Source of the DNA: a bacterium
Lineage (GTDB): Bacteria > Bacillota > Clostridia > Lachnospirales > Lachnospiraceae
Length of the DNA: 34,434 bases
NCBI GenBank assembly: GCA_023666335.1
Contig: JAMPCE010000023.1
Location: 1-34,434, forward strand
Direction of reading: 5' to 3'
Part shown: piece after piece, positions 18,083 to 25,142 of the stretch
Position numbering within the stretch: the stretch's first letter is position 1
Layout of the letters: the number at the start of each line of letters is the position of its first letter
Notes under the pieces: model-generated
Database searches by the model: none
What the model saw: the letters and a program-made list of their open reading frames with translations, nothing else
What the model was told of the DNA's origin: nothing
Position numbers and translations under genes: made by a program

Positions 18083-18109
18083 ATAACGCATAGGAAAGGA
18101 TCTGTTGTA

Positions 18110-18514
18110 ATGCGTAAAAACAGTGTCAAAAATACCCGCATCAACGGGGAAGTACAGCGTGTGCTGGCGCAGATCATCAGGGGAGAGATCAAGGATCCCC
18201 GGATCGCGCCCATGACCTCGGTGACAGCGGTGGAGGTAGCCCCCGACTTAAAGACCTGCAAGGCGTGGATCAGTGTGTTCGGAGACGAAAAGGCGCAGGC
18301 GGACACACTTGCCGGATTGACGAGCGCGGAGGGCTATATCCGCGGGCAGCTCGCACGGATCATCAATCTGCGGAATACGCCGCAGATCACCTTTATCATG
18401 GATCAGTCCATCGCCTACGGGGTGAGTATGTCGAAGCGGATCGAGGAAGTGGTTGCCTCCGACAGGGCAGCCGCCGGAGAAAGCAGGGGGAGTGAAGATG
18501 AAGAGGATCAATGA
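18110..18514 (+). CDS. rbfA: 30S ribosome-binding factor RbfA
   Basis: A 134-residue KH-like cold-shock and 30S maturation factor. Typical sequence: RINGEVQRVLAQIIRGEIKDPR near the start, then MTSVTAVEVAPDLKTCKAWISVFG and RNTPQITFIMDQSIAYGVSMSKRIEEV. Full length with a short acidic tail. ATG follows AGGAAAGGA. It lies 45 bp after infB with a palindrome copy in the gap and overlaps the nrnA start by 17 nt. Confidence 0.96.
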   Translation: MRKNSVKNTRINGEVQRVLAQIIRGEIKDPRIAPMTSVTAVEVAPDLKTCKAWISVFGDEKAQADTLAGLTSAEGYIRGQLARIINLRNTPQITFIMDQSIAYGVSMSKRIEEVVASDRAAAGESRGSEDEEDQ

Positions 18515-19469
18515 TCTGGCGAAAGCCAAAACAATAGCGGTCAGCGGACATGTGAGACCGGACGGGGACTGCGTCTGTTCGGTCCTGGCGCTGTATCGTT
18601 ATTTGAGAAAAGAAGTTCCTGAGGCGCAGATCGACGTCTATCTGGAACAACCGCCTGCTGTTTTTCAGATTTTAGAAGATATCGGAGTTATTAAATCAGA
18701 ATTTAACACTACTGTGAACTATGATGTCTTCTTTGCGCTGGACTGCAATGAGGAGCGGCTGGGCGATGCCCATTCCCTTTTTGCACGGGCACGCAGGCGG
18801 ATCAACATAGATCATCATGTAAGCAATGAGGGCTGCGGGGACGAATGGATCGTGGAGCCGGAAAGAAGCTCTACGGCGGAACTGCTCTATGAGCTGATGG
18901 AACCGTCGCTCATCGATGCGGAGACCGCCAAAGCCATCTATATCGGCATTGCCCACGATACGGGCGTGTTTCGTTTTTCCAACACGTCTTCGCGGACAAT
19001 GGAGATTGCCTCGGAATTACTTAAATTTGGATTTGATTTTTCAAGTTTGATTGAAGCGACTTACTATGAGAAGACTTACCTGCAGACTCAGATCATGGGC
19101 AGGGCGATTCTGGAGAGCGTGCGTTTTATGGACAATCGCTGTATCGTCAGCGTAGTGACCCGCCGCATGCTGGAGTTTTATCAAGTAGAGCCGAAAGATC
19201 TGGACGGCATCGTGAATCAGCTGCAGGGGGTCAAAGGCGTGGACTGCGCTATCTTCATGTATGAGACGGGCACGCTTGAGTACAAGGTAAGTATGCGTTC
19301 CAACGGTGTGGTGGACGTATCGCAGGTTGCCGTGAAGTTTGGCGGCGGCGGTCATGTGCGGGCGGCGGGGTGTACGATGAACGGCACCTGCCATGACAAC
19401 ATCAATAATCTTTCACAGGAGATCGCAGCGCAGCTCAAAGAGGCGCGTTTGCGGAAACAGCACACATAA
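18498..19469 (+). CDS. nrnA: DHH/DHHA1 phosphoesterase, NrnA-type oligoribonuclease / pAp phosphatase
   Basis: A 323-residue enzyme expected to degrade nano-RNAs and dephosphorylate 3'-phosphoadenosine 5'-phosphate. The DHH domain carries SGHVRPDGDCVCS (metal-binding DGD; Cys-Val-Cys where family members usually have a small residue and Gly), FFALDCNEE, and NIDHHVSN (the DHH motif near residue 110). The DHHA1 domain ends with GGGGHVRAAGC. ATG at 18498 follows GGGGGAG and gives the usual length; the upstream ATG at 18453 lies deep inside rbfA. Encoded in the same order as in other Clostridia (rbfA-nrnA-truB). Confidence 0.94.
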   Translation: MKRINDLAKAKTIAVSGHVRPDGDCVCSVLALYRYLRKEVPEAQIDVYLEQPPAVFQILEDIGVIKSEFNTTVNYDVFFALDCNEERLGDAHSLFARARRRINIDHHVSNEGCGDEWIVEPERSSTAELLYELMEPSLIDAETAKAIYIGIAHDTGVFRFSNTSSRTMEIASELLKFGFDFSSLIEATYYEKTYLQTQIMGRAILESVRFMDNRCIVSVVTRRMLEFYQVEPKDLDGIVNQLQGVKGVDCAIFMYETGTLEYKVSMRSNGVVDVSQVAVKFGGGGHVRAAGCTMNGTCHDNINNLSQEIAAQLKEARLRKQHT

Positions 19470-19486
19470 GAAAGAGAAGGTGAGTT

Positions 19487-20404
19487 ATGTACAACGGAAT
19501 CCTGAATGTGTATAAGGAGAACGGCTTTACCTCCCACGACGTGGTGGCAAAGGTTCGCGGCATCACCGGAGAAAAGAAAGTAGGGCATACAGGGACGCTT
19601 GATCCGGATGCGGTCGGCGTACTTCCTGTATGTTTTGGTCCGAGTACAAAGCTCAGCAGCGTACTCACGGACTGGGACAAGGAGTATGTCGCGGTCATGC
19701 AGCTCGGAATTACCACGGACACGCAGGATATCTCGGGACAGGTACTGTCGGCGGCGGATGAAGAGGCGCTTGAGAAACTGGATGAAAAGACGGTGCGGGA
19801 AGCCGTCATGTATTTTCAGGGCGGCTATGAGCAGACCCCGCCCATGTATTCCGCCCGCAAGGTGAACGGGAAGAAATTATACAAACTTGCCCGGGCAGGG
19901 AAAGAAGTGGAGCGAAAAGCCCGTCCGGTGACGATCAGCGAGCTGGAGATCACGCAGATGATGCTCCCGTTTGTGCGCATCCGCGTGGTTTGCGGGAAAG
20001 GCACTTACATCCGCACGCTCTGCCATGATATCGGAGAGCGGCTTCATGTGGGCGCCGTGATGCTGAGTCTTGTAAGGAACAGGGTGGGAATCCTTTCCCT
20101 CGACGATGCGTTACCGCTCTCGGAGATCGAGAAACTGCGGGATGAGGGTAAAATAGCGGATGCTATTATTCCGCCCGACGCCGTGCTTGAGACAAAGCGG
20201 GCGGTAGCGGTAACGGAGGAGGAAGCCCTGAGGCTTTTGCAAAACGGCAACCGCATTCCCGAGACATTTTTACAGGGGGCTATGCCTTTGGAGAATGGAG
20301 AGGAAATCCGTATGTATGACAAAGCGGGGCGGTTTTACGGGCTTTACCGCTATCAGGCAAGGGCGCACGATGCAAAGCCCGTCAAGATGTTCCTGTCGGA
20401 ATAA
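19487..20404 (+). CDS. truB: tRNA pseudouridine(55) synthase TruB
   Basis: A 305-residue enzyme converting U55 of the T-loop of most tRNAs to pseudouridine. The N-terminus GILNVYKENGFTSHDVVAKVRG and the catalytic block GHTGTLDPDAVGVLPV (catalytic Asp near residue 43) are clear, followed by YEQTPPMYSARKVNGKKLY and GTYIRTL. The C-terminal part (about 235-305) is a small PUA-like region. ATG follows GAGAAGGTGAG. A palindrome copy begins at the base right after its stop codon. Confidence 0.96.
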   Translation: MYNGILNVYKENGFTSHDVVAKVRGITGEKKVGHTGTLDPDAVGVLPVCFGPSTKLSSVLTDWDKEYVAVMQLGITTDTQDISGQVLSAADEEALEKLDEKTVREAVMYFQGGYEQTPPMYSARKVNGKKLYKLARAGKEVERKARPVTISELEITQMMLPFVRIRVVCGKGTYIRTLCHDIGERLHVGAVMLSLVRNRVGILSLDDALPLSEIEKLRDEGKIADAIIPPDAVLETKRAVAVTEEEALRLLQNGNRIPETFLQGAMPLENGEEIRMYDKAGRFYGLYRYQARAHDAKPVKMFLSE

Positions 20405-20418
20405 ATAACATGCGTTAT
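20405..20418. repeat. ATAAC-N4-GTTAT palindrome, exact arms, directly after the truB stop
   Basis: ATAAC-ATGC-GTTAT begins one base after the TAA of truB and is the exact reverse complement of the copy at 10697-10710. Confidence 0.6.
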
Positions 20419-20468
20419 GAAACGTGCAGCGCCGAGATGCCGTATGCCGCAAAGAGGAGTAAGACACA

Positions 20469-21407
20469 ATGGAGATCATAGAGGGTACGACAGAGTTTGC
20501 GCTGACAAAAAAGAGCGCCGTCGCCATCGGAAAGTTTGACGGCATCCATCTGGGACATCAAAAGCTGCTCTCACGGCTTCTGGCGCAGAGAAAGCAGGGA
20601 CTTATCGCCACGGTGTTTACGTTTGACGGGCAGGCGGCGTCTTTTTTTGGCGGGGAGGAAAAAGAACTGTCCACCAAAGACGAGAAGCGGGCGGCGTTTG
20701 CGGCTCTTGGCATCGATGTACTGATCGAATTTCCCCTAAGCAGGGAGACGGCGGCTACTGCGCCGGAGATTTTCGTAGAGGAGTATCTGGCAAAGCGTAT
20801 GCGGGCGGCTTATATCTGCGCGGGACCCGATCTCTCCTTTGGGCGGGGCGGCGCCGGAGACTATGCCCTGCTTGCACAGAATGCGCAGCGTTTCGGCTAC
20901 CGTACGGAGCTGATCGAGAAAGTCAGGGTGGACGGTGTGGAAGTCAGTTCCACGAAAGTCCGGGAGGCGGTGCGCCTTGGCAGGATGGAGGAGGCAGGCA
21001 GGATGCTCGGAAGCCCCTATGCCGTAAGCGGCCCTGTGGAGCACGGGGAGCAGCTTGGACGTACCCTGGGAATGCCCACGGCAAATCTTCTCCCCGCGGC
21101 GGATAAACTGCTTCCGCCAAACGGCGTCTATCATACGCGGGTGCGGATCGAGGGGGAGGAAGACTTCCGGTGCGCGATCTCTAACGTAGGCTGCAAGCCG
21201 ACGGTGAGCGACAAAAACAGCGTGGGGATTGAGAGCTATCTCTATGACTTTACGGGCGATCTCTACGGGCGCGGGATCACGGTGGAGCTTCTGGCTTTCC
21301 GCAGACCCGAACAGAAATTTGCCTCCGTGGAAGCCCTGCGGGAGCAGATCGCGGCGGACATTGCGGCAGGAAGAGAATTTTCACAGGGGGCTTGTCAGAA
21401 AAGCTGA
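20469..21407 (+). CDS. ribF: Bifunctional riboflavin kinase / FAD synthetase RibF
   Basis: A 312-residue enzyme making FMN from riboflavin and then FAD. The N-terminal nucleotidyltransferase domain has GKFDGIHLGHQKLL (HxGH near residue 30) and later VSSTKVREAVRLGRMEEA. The C-terminal riboflavin-kinase domain has GRTLGMPTANL, PPNGVYHTRV, ISNVGCKPTV and FRRPEQKFAS. ATG at 20469 follows AAGAGGAGTAAGACACA. Last gene of the rimP operon; no intrinsic terminator is seen after it, and the next promoter overlaps its end. Confidence 0.96.
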   Translation: MEIIEGTTEFALTKKSAVAIGKFDGIHLGHQKLLSRLLAQRKQGLIATVFTFDGQAASFFGGEEKELSTKDEKRAAFAALGIDVLIEFPLSRETAATAPEIFVEEYLAKRMRAAYICAGPDLSFGRGGAGDYALLAQNAQRFGYRTELIEKVRVDGVEVSSTKVREAVRLGRMEEAGRMLGSPYAVSGPVEHGEQLGRTLGMPTANLLPAADKLLPPNGVYHTRVRIEGEEDFRCAISNVGCKPTVSDKNSVGIESYLYDFTGDLYGRGITVELLAFRRPEQKFASVEALREQIAADIAAGREFSQGACQKS

Positions 21408-21420
21408 TTTTCGATACAAT
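21392..21420 (+). promoter_or_regulatory. Predicted promoter of the Na/Pi cotransporter unit
   Basis: TTGTCA (21392-21397), 17-bp spacer, TACAAT (21415-21420). The -35 box lies inside the last codons of ribF. The T8 run at 21434-21441 follows only a weak possible stem. Confidence 0.6.
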
Positions 21421-21477
21421 AAAATCGTGTAGTTTTTTTTCAGCGGTGAAGAACAAAGGAAGGGTATCGGAAGTAAG

Positions 21478-23112
21478 ATGAGTCCAACGATCATTCTGTC
21501 TATGGCAGGCGGCCTGGGGCTGTTTTTATACGGGATGCGCATTATGAGCGACAGCATCGAGAAAGTTGCGGGCGCAAGGCTCAGGGGGATTCTTGAGAGA
21601 CTTACGACAAACCGTTTTATGGGGATCCTGGTAGGGGTGCTCTTTACGGCGGCGATCCAGTCCTCTTCGGCATGTACCGTCATGGTGGTCAGCTTCGTCA
21701 ACTCCGGTCTGATGACGCTCACGCAGGCGGCAGGCGTGATCTTCGGCGCAAATATCGGTACGACGGTGACGGCGCTCCTCGTTTCCCTGAAACTGGAAAA
21801 GGCGGCGCCGGTCATCCTGCTGGCGGGCGTGCTCGTTGTCATGTTTGTCAAAAAGCAGAAGATCGCCCGGTGGGGCGAAGTCATCATCGGGTTCGGCGTT
21901 CTCTTTATGGGACTTTCCACGATGTCCGGCGCGATGTCCGGCATGAAAGATTCTCCGGCAGTCTTACAGATGTTTGCCTCTCTGCGCTCGCCGCTTGTCG
22001 CGGTGCTTTTGGGAACGGTGCTCACGGCGGTGATCCAGAGTTCTTCGGTGACGGTCAGTATCATGGTGCTTCTCGCCAATCAGGGTCTGATGAGCCTTGA
22101 TATCGGTATGTTCATTATCTTAGGCTGTAATATCGGCGCCTGTACCTCGGCGCTTCTCGCTTCCTTAAACGGTAAAAAAGATGCGAAGCGGGCGGCGATG
22201 ATCCATCTGATCTTCAATGTCATCGGCACGGTCATTGTCTATGTCCTGTTCCTGTTTGCGGTGGAAGAGATCGTGGACGGGCTCGAATTTCTGGCGCAGG
22301 GCGACGCGGGACGCGTAGTCGCTTTCGCGCATATCCTGATCAAGGTGTTTCAGGTGGTCATCATGATGCCGTTCATCAAGCAGATCGTGAAGATTACCTA
22401 TCTGCTGGTGCCGGGCGACGACAAGAAGATCGGTTATCGCGACAGCTACCAGCTCAAATACATAGGCGAGAAGATGCTCCTAAACCCTGCCACGGCTATG
22501 GTGGAGGTCATCAAGGAGCTTGACCGCATGGGATCTCTTGCGGATGAGAATTTAAACCGTGCGATGAATGCGCTGATCACGCTTGACAGGGAGGAGATCG
22601 ACGAGGTCTATGAAGTGGAGAAAAACATAGACTTCTTAAGCCATGCCATCACAAATTATCTGGTAAAGATCAACCAGACGACCCTGCCGATCGAGGACTT
22701 GAAGAGCATCGGCGCGCTTTTCCATGTGGTCAACGATATCGAACGGATCGGCGACCATGCGGAGAATATCGCGGATGCGGCGGTGCGCAGGGAGGAGACC
22801 GGAGTTGGCTTTTCCAAAGTGGCACAGAGAGAACTTGGCGAGATGATGGATATGGTCAATACGATCCTGCGTTTCTCCTTTGAAATGTTCGCTAAGAGCA
22901 CGGAGGAGCATGTGGAGGATATCCGCAATCTGGAGGAAGCCATCGACGAGAAAGAGAAAGAATTGCAGCAGAAGCATATCGAGCGGCTCTCGAACAACGA
23001 GTGTACGCCCGAAGCGGGAGCGCTGTTCTCCGATATCGTGTCGGGACTTGAGCGGGTGGCGGATCACGCGATCAACATTGCTTTTGCGAACAGTTATTTT
23101 GAGCCGAATTAG
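21478..23112 (+). CDS. Na/Pi cotransporter family protein with C-terminal PhoU-like domain
   Basis: A 544-residue membrane transporter of the NptA/PNaS type. Two inverted-repeat halves each carry the QSSS signature: QSSSACTVMVVSFVNSGLM near residue 61 and QSSSVTVSIMVLLANQGLM near residue 187. About eight to ten helices lie in residues 1-310. The C-terminal 200 residues are helical and PhoU-like (HVVNDIERIGDHAENIAD, VSGLERVADHAINIA). Likely sodium-driven phosphate uptake at the cytoplasmic membrane, with the PhoU part modulating it (inference). It has its own promoter and lies between ribF and rpsO, which are usually adjacent. Confidence 0.94.
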   Translation: MSPTIILSMAGGLGLFLYGMRIMSDSIEKVAGARLRGILERLTTNRFMGILVGVLFTAAIQSSSACTVMVVSFVNSGLMTLTQAAGVIFGANIGTTVTALLVSLKLEKAAPVILLAGVLVVMFVKKQKIARWGEVIIGFGVLFMGLSTMSGAMSGMKDSPAVLQMFASLRSPLVAVLLGTVLTAVIQSSSVTVSIMVLLANQGLMSLDIGMFIILGCNIGACTSALLASLNGKKDAKRAAMIHLIFNVIGTVIVYVLFLFAVEEIVDGLEFLAQGDAGRVVAFAHILIKVFQVVIMMPFIKQIVKITYLLVPGDDKKIGYRDSYQLKYIGEKMLLNPATAMVEVIKELDRMGSLADENLNRAMNALITLDREEIDEVYEVEKNIDFLSHAITNYLVKINQTTLPIEDLKSIGALFHVVNDIERIGDHAENIADAAVRREETGVGFSKVAQRELGEMMDMVNTILRFSFEMFAKSTEEHVEDIRNLEEAIDEKEKELQQKHIERLSNNECTPEAGALFSDIVSGLERVADHAINIAFANSYFEPN

Positions 23113-23142
23113 AGCGTGTACGCAAGTGAGAGGAAGCGTTTT

Positions 23143-24270
23143 ATGAAGATACGGGAGACCGCATTTATAATAGCGGCTGTTATTTTAATAAGTGATATGT
23201 CTGCGGTGCATGCCAATTCGCCGATACCTGACCTTCTGCCGTTTGGGCAGATCAAGCTGGATCAGGAACCGACGGAGCAGGTCAGCGGCAACAGCGTCGG
23301 GGATGATGCGGGCAGGGGCACGGAGACGGCGCAGGATGTGTTGAACGATTCGATCGGTTCCGGCACGATCCTTGCGTCCGAAAAGACGGCGGAGGATTAC
23401 GCGCTTGCCTATGAGCGGGCGAAGAATGCCAACTGGGGCTATACCAATCTAGGCATTGCCGATGTGAGCGACAACCTGAACATCAGAGCCATCGCGGCGG
23501 AGGACGGACGGCTGATCGGAAAACTGCCGAAAGACGCTGCCTGTGAAGTGCTCGATCTGGACGATACCTGGGCGCATATCAGCTCCGGCAATGTGGAGGG
23601 GTATGTGAGTCGGGATTATCTTTTGACGGGGATCCCCGCCAAACATAAGGCGGAGGAGCTCGCCACGACCGTGGCGGAAGTTACGACGGACAGTCTGAAA
23701 GTGCGGGCGGAGGCGAGCACGGATTCAGAGGTCATCACGCTGGTACCCCGCGGCGAGGAACTGGAGGTTTCCGCCGTGGAGGGTGACTGGGTGAAAGTCT
23801 TTTTGGACGATGACGAGGTCTATGTCTCCGCGGAATATGTGGAAGTCAGTGCGGAGCTTGGCACGGCGGTCACGATGTCGGAACTGCTTTACGGACAGGG
23901 CGTTTCGGATATCCGCGTGGACGTCTGCCAGTATGCGAAAGAGTTTATCGGCAATCCCTATGTGTGGGGCGGGACCAGCCTGACAAAAGGAGCGGACTGC
24001 TCCGGGTTTGTGATGAAAGTCTTCCAGAATTTCGGGGTGAAGCTTCCCCGCAATTCCAGGGCGCAGGCACAGTGCGGCACGACCATCAAGGTGTCGGAAG
24101 CAAAGCCGGGCGATCTGATCTTTTACGCAAAGGGCAAGACCATCAACCATGTGGCGATCTACATCGGAAACGGGCAGGTCGTCCATGCCAGCAGCCCGAA
24201 GACGGGCATCAAGATCTCCAATGTGTCCTATCGGTCGCCTTATAAGGCGGTGCGGATTCTGTACGACTAG
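23143..24270 (+). CDS. Secreted SH3-NlpC/P60 cell-wall hydrolase
   Basis: A 375-residue exported peptidoglycan endopeptidase, probably cutting D-Glu-(meso-DAP) type stem-peptide bonds. A signal peptide (residues 1-25, ending near VHANS) is followed by a variable segment, two bacterial SH3 domains (about 102-160, DNLNIRA; about 172-235, DSLKVRAEAS), and a C-terminal NlpC/P60 domain. The catalytic Cys is in GADCSGF near residue 286, and the His in INHVAIYIGNG near 336, with a further HASS. ATG at 23143 starts the signal peptide and follows GAGAGGA; an in-frame GTG at 23116 is rejected. It follows the transporter gene by 30 bp. A one-mismatch palindrome copy lies in the signal-peptide codons at 23170-23183. 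Confidence 0.94.
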   Translation: MKIRETAFIIAAVILISDMSAVHANSPIPDLLPFGQIKLDQEPTEQVSGNSVGDDAGRGTETAQDVLNDSIGSGTILASEKTAEDYALAYERAKNANWGYTNLGIADVSDNLNIRAIAAEDGRLIGKLPKDAACEVLDLDDTWAHISSGNVEGYVSRDYLLTGIPAKHKAEELATTVAEVTTDSLKVRAEASTDSEVITLVPRGEELEVSAVEGDWVKVFLDDDEVYVSAEYVEVSAELGTAVTMSELLYGQGVSDIRVDVCQYAKEFIGNPYVWGGTSLTKGADCSGFVMKVFQNFGVKLPRNSRAQAQCGTTIKVSEAKPGDLIFYAKGKTINHVAIYIGNGQVVHASSPKTGIKISNVSYRSPYKAVRILYD

Positions 24271-24284
24271 GCGAAAGGAAAAAA

Positions 24285-24653
24285 ATGGAAAAGCGTATCC
24301 TTGCTTATCGGAAGTATATGGACGAACTGCTCCTTACGGAGGATGTTGATTGGGAACGGATTCGGCAGGAGCATCTCGTACAGGTGGGATTTTTTCAGCA
24401 TGAGAGGCTGATTCATCTGATCGTCACCGTGATCTTTGCCCTGCTTACCGTGTTCTCCATCGGCATGGCATTTGGGCTGATGGCGTTTGGGAAAGACGGC
24501 GCGGGAAGCTGGCTTTTGGTGGTGCTGGCGTTTCTGGTCCTGCTCATTCCTTATGTACGCCATTATTATATCCTGGAGAATGAAGTGCAGAAGATGTATC
24601 GGCAGTATGACGAAATTATCGCGAAAATCGATAAAACAGGCTTTACATTATAA
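24285..24653 (+). CDS. Small membrane protein of unknown function, two helices
   Basis: A 122-residue protein. Residues 1-40 are hydrophilic with many charged residues. Two hydrophobic segments follow: LIHLIVTVIFALLTVFSIGM (about 45-72) and SWLLVVLAFLVLLIP (about 75-95), then a charged C-terminal tail with EVQKMYRQYDEIIAKID, possibly a short coiled coil. I do not recognise the family. ATG follows GCGAAAGGAAAAA and lies 14 bp after the NlpC/P60 gene, so it probably belongs to that transcript. The rpsO promoter overlaps its end. Confidence 0.75.
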   Translation: MEKRILAYRKYMDELLLTEDVDWERIRQEHLVQVGFFQHERLIHLIVTVIFALLTVFSIGMAFGLMAFGKDGAGSWLLVVLAFLVLLIPYVRHYYILENEVQKMYRQYDEIIAKIDKTGFTL

Positions 24654-24670
24654 TATCCTTGTGGTAGAAT
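24642..24670 (+). promoter_or_regulatory. Predicted promoter for rpsO-pnp
   Basis: TTTACA (24642-24647), 17-bp spacer, TAGAAT (24665-24670) with an extended -10 TG. The leader from about 24677 to the rpsO ATG is about 95 nt. Confidence 0.65.
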
Positions 24671-24689
24671 ATCAAAGTATGAATTTCAG

Positions 24690-24771
24690 CCGACACGCGG
24701 TGGCGGGACACTCCGACCCCTTCCTGGTGTCAGGCGGTTATCAGGGCAGTCCCTGAAAGAAAGGAGAAAAC
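24690..24771 (+). promoter_or_regulatory. Structured rpsO leader, candidate S15 autoregulatory RNA
   Basis: CCGACAC (24691-24697) can pair with GTGTCAGG with one bulged A, enclosing a GC-rich section; CAGGG and CCCTG then form a second stem just before the AAAGGAG ribosome site. In many bacteria S15 represses its own mRNA through leader structure (known); that this fold binds S15 is inferred. Confidence 0.5.
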
Positions 24772-25038
24772 ATGATTTCCAAAGAAAAGAAAACAGCGAT
24801 CATCAACGAGTATGCGAGAACACCCGGCGACACCGGTTCACCCGAGGTACAGGTGGCAGTTCTGACGGCAAGAATCCAGGAGCTCACGGATCATCTGAAA
24901 GAGCATCCGAAGGATCATCATTCCAGAAGAGGGCTTCTGAAAATGGTAGGTCAGAGGCGCGGTCTGCTGGGTTATCTGAAAGACAAGGATATCGAGAGAT
25001 ATCGTACACTGATCGAGAGACTTGGACTTCGTAAATAA
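24772..25038 (+). CDS. rpsO: 30S ribosomal protein S15
   Basis: An 88-residue primary 16S rRNA-binding protein of the 30S platform. Typical sequence: [23 protein letters not shown] near the start, [32 protein letters not shown], then [15 protein letters not shown] at the end. Full length. ATG is preceded by AAAGGAGAAAAC. It is followed by a hairpin and pnp, the conserved rpsO-pnp arrangement. Confidence 0.98.
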   Translation: MISKEKKTAIINEYARTPGDTGSPEVQVAVLTARIQELTDHLKEHPKDHHSRRGLLKMVGQRRGLLGYLKDKDIERYRTLIERLGLRK

Positions 25039-25050
25039 GCTGGGCTGATG

Positions 25051-25089
25051 AGCGGAGATAGGGTTGGCGGGTCCGACCCTAAATCCGCT
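25051..25089 (+). other. Long hairpin between rpsO and pnp (likely processing/attenuation site)
   Basis: AGCGGA (25051-25056) pairs with TCCGCT (25084-25089); across a small GA/AA internal loop TAGGGT (25059-25064) pairs with ACCCTA (25076-25081), extended by two G-C pairs. A weak T-rich stretch follows. In E. coli the equivalent intergenic stem is cut by RNase III and used for PNPase autocontrol (known); the same role here is inferred. Partial termination is the alternative. Confidence 0.7.
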
Positions 25090-25142
25090 TTCACTATTTT
25101 CAAGGCAGGAGAAGAGAAGAAGAGAGAAGAGGAGAGAAGATT

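Noticed and set aside
21408-21441. Intrinsic terminator after ribF
   Set aside because: There is a T8 run, but the only stem (GATTTT/AAAATC) is six weak pairs and overlaps a good -10 box; kept only as a promoter region.
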